Assembly (NCBI RefSeq): GCF_017876295.1
Contig: NZ_JAGINT010000001.1
Span: forward strand, 1,612,001 to 1,676,000
Length of the DNA stretch: 64,000 bases
Source: Kribbella aluminosa
GTDB taxonomy: Bacteria > Actinomycetota > Actinomycetes > Propionibacteriales > Kribbellaceae
Direction: 5' to 3'
Positions within the stretch are counted from its first letter, which is position 1, and each line of letters begins with the position of its first letter. Shown here in pieces: positions 23,679 through 32,767 of this stretch. The position numbers were made by a program, and so were the translations under genes. Below the pieces are notes generated by a model that was not told the origin of the DNA, made no database searches, and saw only the letters and a program-made list of their open reading frames with translations.

Positions 23679-25651
23679 GGACTTGGACGTTGCGCGGTAC
23701 GACGACGTCGTACGTGGTCGGTGTTCCGGAGCATGGTCGGTGGGCGCAGCTGGTTGCCTGGGCGCCGGGGGACGGGGGTGCACCGGTCGAGGTCGTCGGG
23801 ACGGAGCACTTCGTGCCGCGGGCAGACGTGGAGCCGTTGGAGTATGCCGTCCGCGGGGTCCGTTACACGTCGCCGGTCGAGTTGGTGGTGAGCGGACTGG
23901 ACGGGTCCGACGAACTCCGCCCACTCTTCACCGAAGTCTTTGAATCCGCAGACGAACTGCAGTTGGTGTTTGTGGACGAGGTTCGGCTCGTACTGCACTA
24001 CCGGATGGTCGGGGACGTGGTGGAGCGGTGGGTCTCGGTAGCGAACGAGGGGACTGATCAGCTGGTGCTGCATCGGCACGACTCGGCCGCGTTCGTGGTG
24101 CCGGTGGGGAACACCGTGAAGTACTTGTGGGGCGAGTGGAACAGCGAGTTTCAGCAGGCCTCTGTGACGTTGCCGCGGGGGCGGTTCGTGATCGGGAGTT
24201 CGCAGGGGATCACGGGGCATACGTACTCACCGTTCCTCGCGACGGACGGGGACGTTACGTACGGCGTACAGCTGGCATGGTCCGGGTCGTGGGAGATGTC
24301 CGCGGAGGTGGACACGACCGGACTGCTCCGTATTCAGGCCGGGCGTACCGCTTCGAGTCTGGGCCTACGGCTCGGTCCGGGGGAGACGTGGGTGTCGCCA
24401 AAGGCCGTCGGTACATGTAGTGCTGAGGGGGCTGACGGGTTGGCACGGGTCTTTCACTCGTACGAACGCGGCCTGTCGCGCGGGCGGACGCCGCACGTGT
24501 TGTACAACTCGTGGTTCGCGACCGAGTTCGACATCCGCGCGGAGCATCAGCTCGAGTTGGCGCGGCGGGCGGCGGGGATCGGTGTCGAGACGTTCGTGGT
24601 GGACGACGGGTGGTTCGTCGGGCGGTCGGACGACACCGGCGGGTTGGGCGACTGGGAGGTGGATCCGGCGAAGTTTCCCGGCGGGCTGGACGGGTTCATT
24701 TCGGATCTCCGCGGGCTGGGGCTCGGCTTCGGGTTGTGGATCGAGCCGGAGTCGGTCAGTCCGCGATCCCGGCTGGCGGTCGAGCATCCGGAGTGGATTC
24801 TGCGTACGGCGGGGCGGGAGCCGGTGCTGATCCGGAATCAGTTGCTGCTCGATCTGAGCCGGGACGATGTCGCGGAGTTCGTGTGGGGGACGCTCGACCG
24901 GTTGCTGTCGGCGTACGACATCACGTATTTGAAGTGGGATGCGAATCGGCCCAGGCTTGACGCGGGGGATGTGCGGCGCGATGTCGACGGACTGGTGGTG
25001 GCGAATCTCTACTCCGTTCTGGATCGCCTGAGAGTCCAGCACCCTGGTGTTTATGTGGAGGGCTGCGCGGGTGGTGGGGCGCGGGTCGACCTGGGGATGG
25101 TTGCACGCGTCGACACGCTGTGGCCGAGTGACAACACGGCCCCGTTGGATCGGCTCAGGATTCAGGAAGGGTTTCGGACCGGGTTCGCGCCACAGCTGAT
25201 GAGCTCGTGGGTGACCGACGCCGTCGGCACTCACGACGGCCGCGAGCGTTCGCTCGACTTCCGGTTTCGCGTTGCGATGGCGGGTGTGCTCGGGATCGGG
25301 GCGGACCTGTCCCGGTGGACCGATGACCAGTTGCGGATCGCTGCCCGGCACATCGCGCAGTACAAGGGATTCCGGGATCTTGTTGCTAACGGCAACGTCT
25401 ACGGGTTGACGCACGGAGTGCAGTACGTGGGGGACCGGCGGTCCGTGGTGCTCTTGTGGGAGACCGGTGACGGCAACGTGCGCGGCACCTTGCCGACCCG
25501 GCCGCGACGGGTTCCGTTGGCGGGGCTGGATCCGGCCAAGAACTACCGGGTGGGTGACCAGACTTACCCGGGCAGCTATCTGCTGCAGGTCGGGATCGCG
25601 TTCGACGACACCGTGGACTCGCTCTGCGTCGCTGTCGAAGCACTCGACTGA
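23675..25651 (+). CDS. alpha-galactosidase, GH36
   Basis: Cytoplasmic retaining alpha-galactosidase of 658 residues without signal peptide. It has an N-terminal beta-sandwich domain (about 1-300) and a TIM barrel with nucleophile Asp422 in LKWDANR and acid/base Asp486 in PSDNTAP. FVVDDGWF and CAGGGARVD are typical GH36 signatures. GTG 23675 overlaps the permease stop. It would hydrolyse imported alpha-galactosides, releasing galactose for the SDR/dehydratase/kinase/aldolase route. Confidence 0.93.
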   Translation: MRTWTLRGTTTSYVVGVPEHGRWAQLVAWAPGDGGAPVEVVGTEHFVPRADVEPLEYAVRGVRYTSPVELVVSGLDGSDELRPLFTEVFESADELQLVFVDEVRLVLHYRMVGDVVERWVSVANEGTDQLVLHRHDSAAFVVPVGNTVKYLWGEWNSEFQQASVTLPRGRFVIGSSQGITGHTYSPFLATDGDVTYGVQLAWSGSWEMSAEVDTTGLLRIQAGRTASSLGLRLGPGETWVSPKAVGTCSAEGADGLARVFHSYERGLSRGRTPHVLYNSWFATEFDIRAEHQLELARRAAGIGVETFVVDDGWFVGRSDDTGGLGDWEVDPAKFPGGLDGFISDLRGLGLGFGLWIEPESVSPRSRLAVEHPEWILRTAGREPVLIRNQLLLDLSRDDVAEFVWGTLDRLLSAYDITYLKWDANRPRLDAGDVRRDVDGLVVANLYSVLDRLRVQHPGVYVEGCAGGGARVDLGMVARVDTLWPSDNTAPLDRLRIQEGFRTGFAPQLMSSWVTDAVGTHDGRERSLDFRFRVAMAGVLGIGADLSRWTDDQLRIAARHIAQYKGFRDLVANGNVYGLTHGVQYVGDRRSVVLLWETGDGNVRGTLPTRPRRVPLAGLDPAKNYRVGDQTYPGSYLLQVGIAFDDTVDSLCVAVEALD

Positions 25652-25676
25652 CCGTCCGCTCGAAGGAAGGCAAGGG

Positions 25677-27740
25677 ATGAAACGACTGCTGGGCGGTGTA
25701 CTCGCGGCGGCCTTGACGGTCGGCGCGCTCGCCGCCACCAGCACCGGAGCCGTGGCGGCTCAGGCCACGGCTCCGGTGCTCAGCCCGACCCCGTACATGG
25801 GGTGGAACACCTACTACGGACTCGGCGGCGACTTCACCGAGGACACGATCAGGTCGGTCGCGGACTCGCTGGTGAGCCGCGGCCTCGCGAAGGCCGGGTA
25901 CGACATCGTCTGGCTGGACGGCGGCTGGCAGGCCGACCAGTCCCGCAGCGCCGCCGGCGACCTGGTCCCCAACCCGGCCAAGTTCCCGCACGGACTGAAG
26001 CCGCTCGTCGACTACATCCACGGCAAGGGCCTTCGCGCGGGGATCTACACGGATGCCGGTCCGTACATCCCCGGCCGCTGCGGGCTCGGCAGCGGTGGTC
26101 ACTACCAGCACGACGCGGACACGTTCGCCGCCTGGGGTTTCGACGCGGTCAAGGTCGACTACCTGTGCGGGATCGCGGCGGACCTCGACCCGAAGACGGC
26201 GTACACCGAGTTCGCCCAGGCGCTGCGCGACAACGCGAGTCACCGGCCGATGATCTTCAACCTGTGCAACCCGGTGACGTCGCCGGACTGGGGCAACTAC
26301 CCCGACTCGCAGCAGTCGATCAACTCGTGGTCGTACGCGCCGGGGATCGCGCAGTCCTGGCGTACGTACACCGACGTGGGGTTCCAGGGCGACATCAAGT
26401 TCAAGGACGTACTGCGGAACTACGACGCGAACGCGCGGCACCCGGAGGTGGTCAGGCCCGGTGCGTTCAGCGACCCGGACTACCTGGCGCCGGAGCTCGG
26501 GATGACCGACGAGGAGTTCCGTACGCAGCTCACGTTGTGGGCGGTCGCGGCCGCGCCGCTGGTGATCGGCAGCGACGTACGAAAGCTCAGCGCGACCACC
26601 GTCGGGATGCTGACCGATCCCGAGGTGATCGCCATCAACCAGGACAAGGCTGCTGTCCAAGCAGTACGTGTCGGAGCAGCCGGTACGACGGAGACGTGGG
26701 TGAAGCGGCTCGCCGACGGCAGCCGCGCCGTCGTACTGCTCAACCGTGGTGACAGCGCGCAGACGCTGACGACCACCGCGTCGGCGGTCGGGCTGTCCGG
26801 GGAACGGTTCACACTGAAGAACGCGTGGACCGGCAAGGTGACCGAGAGCGGCGGCGTGATCAGCGCGGCGGTTCCGGCGCACGGTACGGCGTTGTTCCGG
26901 GTCGCGGCGGCCCGTGGCGCCCCGGGCGCTCCGCACGTGACGGCGGGCATCCCGCAGGTGACGAAGGTCGGCACCGACGCCCAGCCGGCGGACGCGGCAC
27001 CGGTCGTTGCCGGAGGCGACGAACTGACCGTGCAGGTTGCCGTGCGCAATGATGGCGTGCGGCCGGTGTTCGAGCCGGCGGTGACTGTTGCCGGAGGCAC
27101 CGGGTGGACGGTGCGGGCATTGTCGAAGGCGCCGCGGCTGATCGAGGGCGGTGGGCAGGCGACGTTCGCGTTCACGGTCAGGCTCCCCGCCGGCGCCCCA
27201 CCCGGCACGGCGAGTCTGACCGCGACGACGACATACCAAACCGTTCGGTATGGAGAGCAGCGGCAGACGACTGTGCTCACGCCGGTGGTCGTCGCGCCCG
27301 CGCCGCCGAGTGGGATCGTGCCGTTGTCGCATCATCAGTGGATCACGGCGACGAGCGGGTGGATGTCGCCGACCGTCGACGAGAGCGTGGGCGGTGGCAA
27401 TCCGATCAAGCTCACCGGTACGACGTACCCCACCGGGATCGGGGTCGCCTCGCCGTCACTGATCCGGTACTACGTCGGCAAGGCGTGCTCGCGTCTGACC
27501 GGCACTGTCGGCATCGATGACGTGGTCAGCAACGTCGGTCCGGAGGGCGGTACCTCGACGTTCCAGGTTGTCGGCGACGGCAAGGTCCTGTTCGACAGCG
27601 GCATTGTCGACCGCTTCACGCCGAAGCAGTTCGACGTCGACCTGACCGGCGTACGCGTCCTCGACCTCCTCGTCGGCGACGCCGGCGACGGCGGCTACAA
27701 CGACCGCGCCGACTGGGCAGCACCTACCGCCACCTGCTGA
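25677..27740 (+). CDS. secreted alpha-galactosidase, GH27, with NPCBM-type C-terminal domain
   Basis: A 687-residue exported enzyme. After the Sec signal peptide (LLGGVLAAALTVGALAA, cut near AVAA) comes a GH27 barrel with YMGWNTYYGLG, nucleophile Asp161 in VKVDYLCG and acid/base Asp266 in FSDPDYL. A beta-sandwich follows, then an Ig-like NEW3 segment (about 430-530), and an NPCBM-like carbohydrate-binding domain (about 545-687, YPTGIGVASPS). ATG 25677 follows GGAAGG. It lies 25 bp after the GH36 gene, so extracellular and intracellular alpha-galactosidases are made together. A GH27 alpha-galactosidase acting on galactomannan or oligosaccharides is likely. Confidence 0.92.
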   Translation: MKRLLGGVLAAALTVGALAATSTGAVAAQATAPVLSPTPYMGWNTYYGLGGDFTEDTIRSVADSLVSRGLAKAGYDIVWLDGGWQADQSRSAAGDLVPNPAKFPHGLKPLVDYIHGKGLRAGIYTDAGPYIPGRCGLGSGGHYQHDADTFAAWGFDAVKVDYLCGIAADLDPKTAYTEFAQALRDNASHRPMIFNLCNPVTSPDWGNYPDSQQSINSWSYAPGIAQSWRTYTDVGFQGDIKFKDVLRNYDANARHPEVVRPGAFSDPDYLAPELGMTDEEFRTQLTLWAVAAAPLVIGSDVRKLSATTVGMLTDPEVIAINQDKAAVQAVRVGAAGTTETWVKRLADGSRAVVLLNRGDSAQTLTTTASAVGLSGERFTLKNAWTGKVTESGGVISAAVPAHGTALFRVAAARGAPGAPHVTAGIPQVTKVGTDAQPADAAPVVAGGDELTVQVAVRNDGVRPVFEPAVTVAGGTGWTVRALSKAPRLIEGGGQATFAFTVRLPAGAPPGTASLTATTTYQTVRYGEQRQTTVLTPVVVAPAPPSGIVPLSHHQWITATSGWMSPTVDESVGGGNPIKLTGTTYPTGIGVASPSLIRYYVGKACSRLTGTVGIDDVVSNVGPEGGTSTFQVVGDGKVLFDSGIVDRFTPKQFDVDLTGVRVLDLLVGDAGDGGYNDRADWAAPTATC

Positions 27741-27768
27741 CGACCTGAGCGGACCGGGCGCGGATCGC

Positions 27769-27842
27769 CAGGCCATCACAATCACCGCCTCCGGAGGACG
27801 GCCCGCGGGGACCGGTCCCAGGCGGGCGATTGTGATGGCCTG
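27769..27842. repeat. long inverted repeat after the GH27 gene
   Basis: The arms (27769-27790 and 27820-27842) match over GATTGTGATGGCCTG (15 bp) and AGGCGG (6 bp), with one small bulge; the GC-rich loop is about 29 nt. It lies 29 bp past the GH27 stop, where a terminator for the plus-strand operon is expected, but there is no U-run. Confidence 0.6.
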
Positions 27843-27846
27843 CAGA

Positions 27847-27960
27847 TCCGGACTCCGGACGTGTGGCACTCACCAACTGCCCGTGGACCCTCGGGCCCAC
27901 GCTCGACAGGGTGTCGGCGACGCCCCGTCCGTGGAGTTGGTGAGTGGCACGGGTCCGCAG
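27847..27960. repeat. two-armed palindromic element, copy 2
   Basis: The left arm (27847-27876) and right arm (27937-27960) match copy 1 at 6262-6376 at about 28 of 30 and 21 of 24 positions, while the 60-bp centre differs. The right end stops 3 bp before the stop codon of the GH20 gene. The arms can pair over about 14 bp with one mismatch. Confidence 0.7.
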
Positions 27961-27963
27961 TTC

Positions 27964-29574
27964 CTACTTCCAGTCCACCTCGGTCGACTGCAGCCAGGTC
28001 CAGGTGCGGTTACGCCAGGTGGGGGACTGGCGGGCGAGGCGGGCGGCGTACTCGGGCCAGTTGGTGGGGGTTTGGTGGGACCAGGCCTTTTCGGCGAGGC
28101 CGGGGATGCGGGGGAGGAGCAGGAGTTCGAGGTCGTCGGAGTTGGTGATGGTTTCGCACCAGATCGCGGCCTCGACGCCGGCGATCTGGTCGGGGTCGAC
28201 GAGGGCGGCCGGGTCCCAGGAGACGCCGTGTTCGATGGAGGCGGCGCCGTAGAACTCGAGGCCTAGGCGTTCGCGGGCCTTTTCCTGTTCGGGGTCCGCG
28301 GATACGTCGGCGTGTGGGCGGTCGAAGTACAGCCAGGTGACGGGGGAGACGATCAGCTTCGCGCCTTGTTCGAGGGCTTTCGGGGCGTCGTGCTTCGCCT
28401 TGCGGAGGGCTTCGACCAGGACCGGGAGGAGTTCCTCGGGTGGGGTCGGGGCGTCGGGGTTGTCGGCCATCGTGTCGATGTCGAGGTCCAGCCAGTACTG
28501 GACGACGTCGGCGGGGTCGAGCTTCGCGCGGGCGATCTCCTGCCAGCCGACGACCCGCTTGCCGCGCTGCCTGACGAGTGCGGATGCCTTTTCCACGAAC
28601 GCGGCGTGGTCCTCGTCGGACATGCCCCAGGTCTCGTCGCCGCCGATGTGTACGTACGCACTGCCGGGGAATTGCGGGATGATCGCGTCCAGCACGTCCT
28701 CGACGAAGGTCCAGGTCTCGTCGCGCGCCGGATCCAGCGTGCCGAGGTGGAGCTTGTCGCCGTTGCCGAGCTCGACCGTCTTCGGGTCGGCGGGGGCGAG
28801 CTCCGGGTAGGCCTTGAAGACGGCTGCGGTGTGGCCGGGCATGTCGATCTCGGGGACGATGGTGATGTAGCGGTCGGCTGCGTAGGCGACGAGGTCGGCG
28901 AGTTCGGCCTGGGTGTAGTAGCCGCCGGGGCGGTCGCCGATCGCGCCGGTTGCTCCTACTTCGGTGAGCGCTGGGCGGGACGGGACCTCCACCCGCCAGC
29001 CTTGGTCGTCGGTGAGGTGCAGGTGGAGGACGTTGAGCTTGTACAGGTCGAGCATGTCGATGATGCGACGTACTTCGTCCGGCCCGTGGAACGTGCGTAC
29101 GACGTCCAACGACAACCCGCGCCACGCGAACCGCGGCCCGTCGACGAACCGAGCAGCCGGGAGCACCGCAGTACCGTCCTGCAGATGCTCCGACACCAAC
29201 TGCCGAAGAGACGTCAGCCCCCGGTGCACTGCTTCAGCTGTAGACCCCCACACCCGAACCCCGTCGGCGGAAACCTCCAACCCGTAACGCTCATCCGCCT
29301 CTGCACCGGCGCCTCCGGCGCTTGCGGGAGGCGCCGTACCCGCGGTTGGTGCGCCGTCGGCTCGCACGCCGACGGCTGGTGGTACGTCGTCTGTCGGGGC
29401 GAGTTCTACGGTGATGCCTGTGGTGCCGGTGAGGGTTAGGCCGGTGTCTTGTGCGAGGGCTTGGACGAAGCGGGCTACCGGGCCGGCGAGTTCGGGTGGG
29501 GTGGTGATGCCGGTGGTTGCGGTGAGAGTGAAGGTGCCGGCGCCGGGGATGGTGGTCGTGGGTGCAGGGATCAT
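27964..29574 (-). CDS. beta-N-acetylhexosaminidase, GH20
   Basis: A 536-residue enzyme that releases terminal N-acetylhexosamine from chitin-type or glycan oligosaccharides. An N-terminal GH20b-like domain (about 1-135) precedes the barrel, which has LNVLHLHLTDDQGWRVE, VPEIDMPGH and the catalytic HIGGDETWG (Asp-Glu pair). No signal peptide is visible from ATG 29574, so a cytoplasmic place is likely. The ribosome-binding site is weak. It is transcribed alone; the GH18 gene (43.6 kb) and the NagB-like gene (46.3 kb) could supply and use its substrate and product. Confidence 0.9.
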   Translation of the reverse strand: MIPAPTTTIPGAGTFTLTATTGITTPPELAGPVARFVQALAQDTGLTLTGTTGITVELAPTDDVPPAVGVRADGAPTAGTAPPASAGGAGAEADERYGLEVSADGVRVWGSTAEAVHRGLTSLRQLVSEHLQDGTAVLPAARFVDGPRFAWRGLSLDVVRTFHGPDEVRRIIDMLDLYKLNVLHLHLTDDQGWRVEVPSRPALTEVGATGAIGDRPGGYYTQAELADLVAYAADRYITIVPEIDMPGHTAAVFKAYPELAPADPKTVELGNGDKLHLGTLDPARDETWTFVEDVLDAIIPQFPGSAYVHIGGDETWGMSDEDHAAFVEKASALVRQRGKRVVGWQEIARAKLDPADVVQYWLDLDIDTMADNPDAPTPPEELLPVLVEALRKAKHDAPKALEQGAKLIVSPVTWLYFDRPHADVSADPEQEKARERLGLEFYGAASIEHGVSWDPAALVDPDQIAGVEAAIWCETITNSDDLELLLLPRIPGLAEKAWSHQTPTNWPEYAARLARQSPTWRNRTWTWLQSTEVDWK

Positions 29575-29749
29575 TCCACGAGTTTGCGGCAATACAGGAC
29601 GTCCGGGGTACCACTTGAACCTACTCAGGTGGTGAACCCGGCCCCGGCGACGTACTCGTCGTCCGCGCACTGCCCCCAACGACTGCGACGTACCAGCGCA
29701 CAGTACTGATGAGACGCGGGCTCCCCGCACGCTGTAGCCGATCAGGTAG

Positions 29750-29941
29750 AAGCCCGGCGAGCCTGAGTTCGGCGAACCCGGCGACGATGTCCGGCCGATG
29801 CTCTTCATCGGGCCGCCCAGGCGGCTCGGAGGAGCACTGCTGGAGGTCATGGTCGAGGTGACGCCGCCTCGGGATCTGCACAGATTTCATGTGATGATCG
29901 CCAGGCCCAAACACCTCGAGCGACTTGAGGAGGACAAGTGA
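29750..29941 (+). pseudogene. truncated toxin-like gene upstream of the antitoxin
   Basis: An open stretch of 63 codons reads EFGEPGDDVRPMLFIGP, GGALLEVMVEV and HFHVMIARPKHLERLEE-like ending (actual start of that part RFHVMIARPK). This is the C-terminal pattern (LFIG, LLEV, HAM/ARPK) of small actinobacterial toxin-type proteins that precede ribbon-helix-helix antitoxins. The upstream half is missing: TAG codons at 29735 and 29747 close the frame. Its TGA overlaps the GTG of the antitoxin gene. A short internal start at ATG 29798 is conceivable. I call it decayed. Confidence 0.45.
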
Positions 29942-30255
29942 CTGACAAGGACTATGAGGGCGCGGCCGAGTGGGCCGAGCACGACCTGAGCTTGCCGACG
30001 AACTCGAGGACCAGCCTTCGCGGTGCGGACGCCGCCGACTTCGGTCGAGAGCTGGTCGAGCGCTCTCGGGGAGGACGGCCGTCGATCGATCCCGAGGCGG
30101 CACCGGGAGAGAAGTCGCCGGTGCGCCAGGTGCGACTTCCGCGCGCTCTCGACGCTGATCTGGAAGCGTTCGCGAGCAGTCGCAAGCGCAAGCCGAGCGA
30201 GATCATGCGTGAGGCCCTGAGCGAATACCTCGAGAGCCACAGAAAAGCCGGCTGA
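29938..30255 (+). CDS. ribbon-helix-helix (CopG-like) antitoxin-type protein
   Basis: A 105-residue protein. Residues about 62-100 (RQVRLPRALDADLEAFASSR, then RKPSEIMREALSEYLE) form a clear ribbon-helix-helix DNA-binding domain. The N-terminal acidic/Gly part could wrap a toxin. GTG 29938 follows AGGAGG at 4-5 nt and overlaps the stop of the toxin-like remnant. If the toxin is dead this is an orphan antitoxin. The 30256-30372 gap after it holds no gene. Confidence 0.75.
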   Translation: MTDKDYEGAAEWAEHDLSLPTNSRTSLRGADAADFGRELVERSRGGRPSIDPEAAPGEKSPVRQVRLPRALDADLEAFASSRKRKPSEIMREALSEYLESHRKAG

Positions 30256-30372
30256 CTCCAGTCGGCTCGACAGCCGTCCCGGGTACAGGCGTTTCACAGA
30301 CACGGCGCCGAGCATCGCGTCGGTCGGGCGAGGGACGCGGCAGCACGATCTTCGGGCGCTGGGACGAGATGC

Positions 30373-31758
30373 TCAGTGGGCTCGGTGCTGGGCTGCTAGC
30401 TGCTTGAGGTACGTCGCGCTGGCTTTGGGGGTTCGTTGCTGGGTCTCGTAGTTGACGCGGACTATGCCGAAGCGTTTGGCGTAGCCGTAGGCCCATTCGA
30501 AGTTGTCGAGGAGGGACCAGGCGAGGTAGCCGCGGATGTCGGCGCCCTGGGTGATGGCGTTGGCGACCGCGGTGAGGTGGGAGGTGAAGTACGCCGTACG
30601 GTCGGTGTCGTCGACGTAGTCGTCGGCGTCGGGGACGTCCTCGAAGGCGGAGCCGTTCTCGGTGATGACCATCGGGAGGCCGGGGTAGTCGCGGTGGATG
30701 CTCAGCAGCAGTTCGGTGAAGCCCTCGGGGACGATCTCCCAGTCCATCGCGGTGCGGGGTTTGCCGAGCGGTACGTCGCGGCTCACCGGGTTGCCATCGG
30801 CGTCGGTCGTGCTGCCGTCCTCGGCGTACCCGGTGAACTTCTGGCTGAAGTAGTAGTTGACGCCGAGTACGTCGATGGGGGACGAGATGATCTCCAGGTC
30901 GCCGTCGGCAACGGGTAGCGTCACGCCCTCGCGGGCCAGGTCCGCCACCACGTCGGCGGGGTAGTGACCGTGGACCAGCGGGTCGAGGTAGATGCGGCGG
31001 CCCATCCCGTCTGCGCGCCGAGCGGCGTCGACGTCCGGTGCGGCGTCCGAAGCCGGGTACGCCGTGGCGACGTTGAGCGTGATGCCGATCTCGAGCTTGC
31101 GCGGTGACGCCTCCCGCATCTGAGAAGTCGCCAGCCCGTGCCCGAGCAGCAGATGATGTACGGCGGCCAGCGCCGCCGGGTACTCGCGCCGCCCCGGCGC
31201 ATGCATGCTGTACGCGTATCCCAGCATCGCCGAGCACCACGGCTCGTTCAGGGTGGTCCAGGTGTCGACCCGGTCCTTCAACGCGTCGAACACCAGCATC
31301 GCGTACTCCGCGAACCGGTACGCAGTGTCCCGTACCGGCCAGCCGCCCGCGTCCTCCAGCTCCTGCGGCAGGTCCCAGTGGTACAGCGTCACCCACGGGT
31401 CGATGCCCTGGGCAAGCAGCTCGTCGACCAGCTTGTCGTAGAAGCCGATGCCGGCCGGGTTCACCGGGCCCTTGCCGCGCGGCTGCACTCGCGGCCAGGC
31501 GACCGAGAATCTGTACGTGTCCAGGCCGAGGTCCTTGATCAGGGCGACGTCCGCCGGCATCCGATGGTAGTGGTCGCAGGCGACGTCGCCGGTGTCGGCG
31601 TTGTCGATCGCGCCGGGTACCTGGCAGAACGTGTCCCAGATGGAGGGGGTGCGGCCGTCGTCGTTCACGGCGCCTTCGATCTGGTACGCGGAGGTGGCGA
31701 CGCCCCAGCGGAATCCGGTCGGGAGTTCCGCGATCAGGGCCTCGGGAGTGGTGCTCAT
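30373..31758 (-). CDS. beta-glucosidase, GH1
   Basis: A 461-residue retaining beta-glucosidase. Acid/base Glu172 is in TLNEPW and nucleophile Glu367 in VITENGSAF; the N-terminal FRWGVATSAYQIEGA is the family signature. No signal peptide, so it acts on imported beta-glucosides. It is the last gene of the Dpp-type importer operon (10-bp gap after the ATPase gene), which implies the importer brings in beta-gluco-oligosaccharides rather than peptides. Confidence 0.94.
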   Translation of the reverse strand: MSTTPEALIAELPTGFRWGVATSAYQIEGAVNDDGRTPSIWDTFCQVPGAIDNADTGDVACDHYHRMPADVALIKDLGLDTYRFSVAWPRVQPRGKGPVNPAGIGFYDKLVDELLAQGIDPWVTLYHWDLPQELEDAGGWPVRDTAYRFAEYAMLVFDALKDRVDTWTTLNEPWCSAMLGYAYSMHAPGRREYPAALAAVHHLLLGHGLATSQMREASPRKLEIGITLNVATAYPASDAAPDVDAARRADGMGRRIYLDPLVHGHYPADVVADLAREGVTLPVADGDLEIISSPIDVLGVNYYFSQKFTGYAEDGSTTDADGNPVSRDVPLGKPRTAMDWEIVPEGFTELLLSIHRDYPGLPMVITENGSAFEDVPDADDYVDDTDRTAYFTSHLTAVANAITQGADIRGYLAWSLLDNFEWAYGYAKRFGIVRVNYETQQRTPKASATYLKQLAAQHRAH

Positions 31759-31768
31759 AGGTGCCTTT

Positions 31769-32767
31769 CTAGGCAGTGCGGCCGGGGAGCCAGCACGCGA
31801 CAGCTCGGTTGGGGTCGTTGCGGGCGGACGGGATCTCCAGGACGGGAACGTCGACGGAGCAGCGTTCGAACGCTTGCGGACAGCGTGGATGGAACGAGCA
31901 CCCGGACGGCATTCCGCGAAGGTCCGGCGGTGATCCGGGGATTCCGGCGAGTTCCCGGCGGGCGCCGCGCAGGGCCGGGAAGGACTTCAGGAGGCCTTCG
32001 CTGTAGGGGTGCAGGGAATCCTTGTAGAGGTCGGCGGAGCGCGCTTCCTCGACGATGCGGCCGCCGTACATGATCGCGATGCGGTCCGAGAACTCGACCA
32101 GCAGAGACAGGTCGTGGGTGATGAAGAGGACCGAGAAGCCGAGGCGTTCGCGGAGTTCGACGAGTTGGGCGAGGATCTGGCGTTGCATCACCACGTCGAG
32201 GGCGGTGGTCGGCTCGTCCATGATCACGACCTGCGGCTCGAGGACGAGCGCCATGCCGATCATCACCCGCTGCCGCATGCCGCCGGACAACTGGTGCGGG
32301 TACGCGTCCATCCGGTCCGCGGAAATGCCGACGAGTTTGAGCATTTCCTGCGCCCGGGCGATCCGGGCCGGTGCGGACAGCCCGGGCTCGTGCGCCTTGA
32401 TCACGTCGAGCAGCTGGGTGGAGACCTTGTGCACCGGGTTCAGCGAGTTCATCGCGCCCTGGAACACGATCGACGTCTCCGCCCAGCGGAACCTCCGCAG
32501 CTCGGCGTCGGTCAGCGCCATCACGTCGTACGGGTCGCCGCTAGGCGGGTAGTAGACGACCGACCCGCCGCTGATCACGCCGGGCGGCGGCAGCAGTCGC
32601 GTCACGCCGTACGCGAGCGTCGACTTCCCGCTGCCGCTCTCGCCGGCCAGGCCGAGTACTTCACCGCGGTGCAACGTCAGCGTCACGTCCCGGACGGCCT
32701 GAACTGCTTCAGAGCCGAGACCGTAGTCGACGTGGAAGTTCTTGATCTCCAGTACGGGCGTCTTCAC
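31769..32767 (-). CDS. Dpp/Opp-type ABC transporter ATP-binding protein (DppD-like)
   Basis: A 332-residue ATPase with Walker [10 protein letters not shown], signature LSGGMRQRV, Walker B VIMDEPTTALD and the C-terminal Opp/Dpp extension with the Cys cluster CSFHPRCPQAFERC (iron-sulfur or metal-like). GTG 32767 overlaps the permease stop. It works with the other ATPase (34742-35755) as a heterodimer energising the two permeases. Confidence 0.92.
   Translation of the reverse strand: MKTPVLEIKNFHVDYGLGSEAVQAVRDVTLTLHRGEVLGLAGESGSGKSTLAYGVTRLLPPPGVISGGSVVYYPPSGDPYDVMALTDAELRRFRWAETSIVFQGAMNSLNPVHKVSTQLLDVIKAHEPGLSAPARIARAQEMLKLVGISADRMDAYPHQLSGGMRQRVMIGMALVLEPQVVIMDEPTTALDVVMQRQILAQLVELRERLGFSVLFITHDLSLLVEFSDRIAIMYGGRIVEEARSADLYKDSLHPYSEGLLKSFPALRGARRELAGIPGSPPDLRGMPSGCSFHPRCPQAFERCSVDVPVLEIPSARNDPNRAVACWLPGRTA

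Noticed and set aside
29575..29734. N-terminal extension of the GH20 protein upstream of ATG 29574
   Set aside because: Upstream residues lack similarity to the family and composition is not coding-like; the frame is open only because stops are rare.
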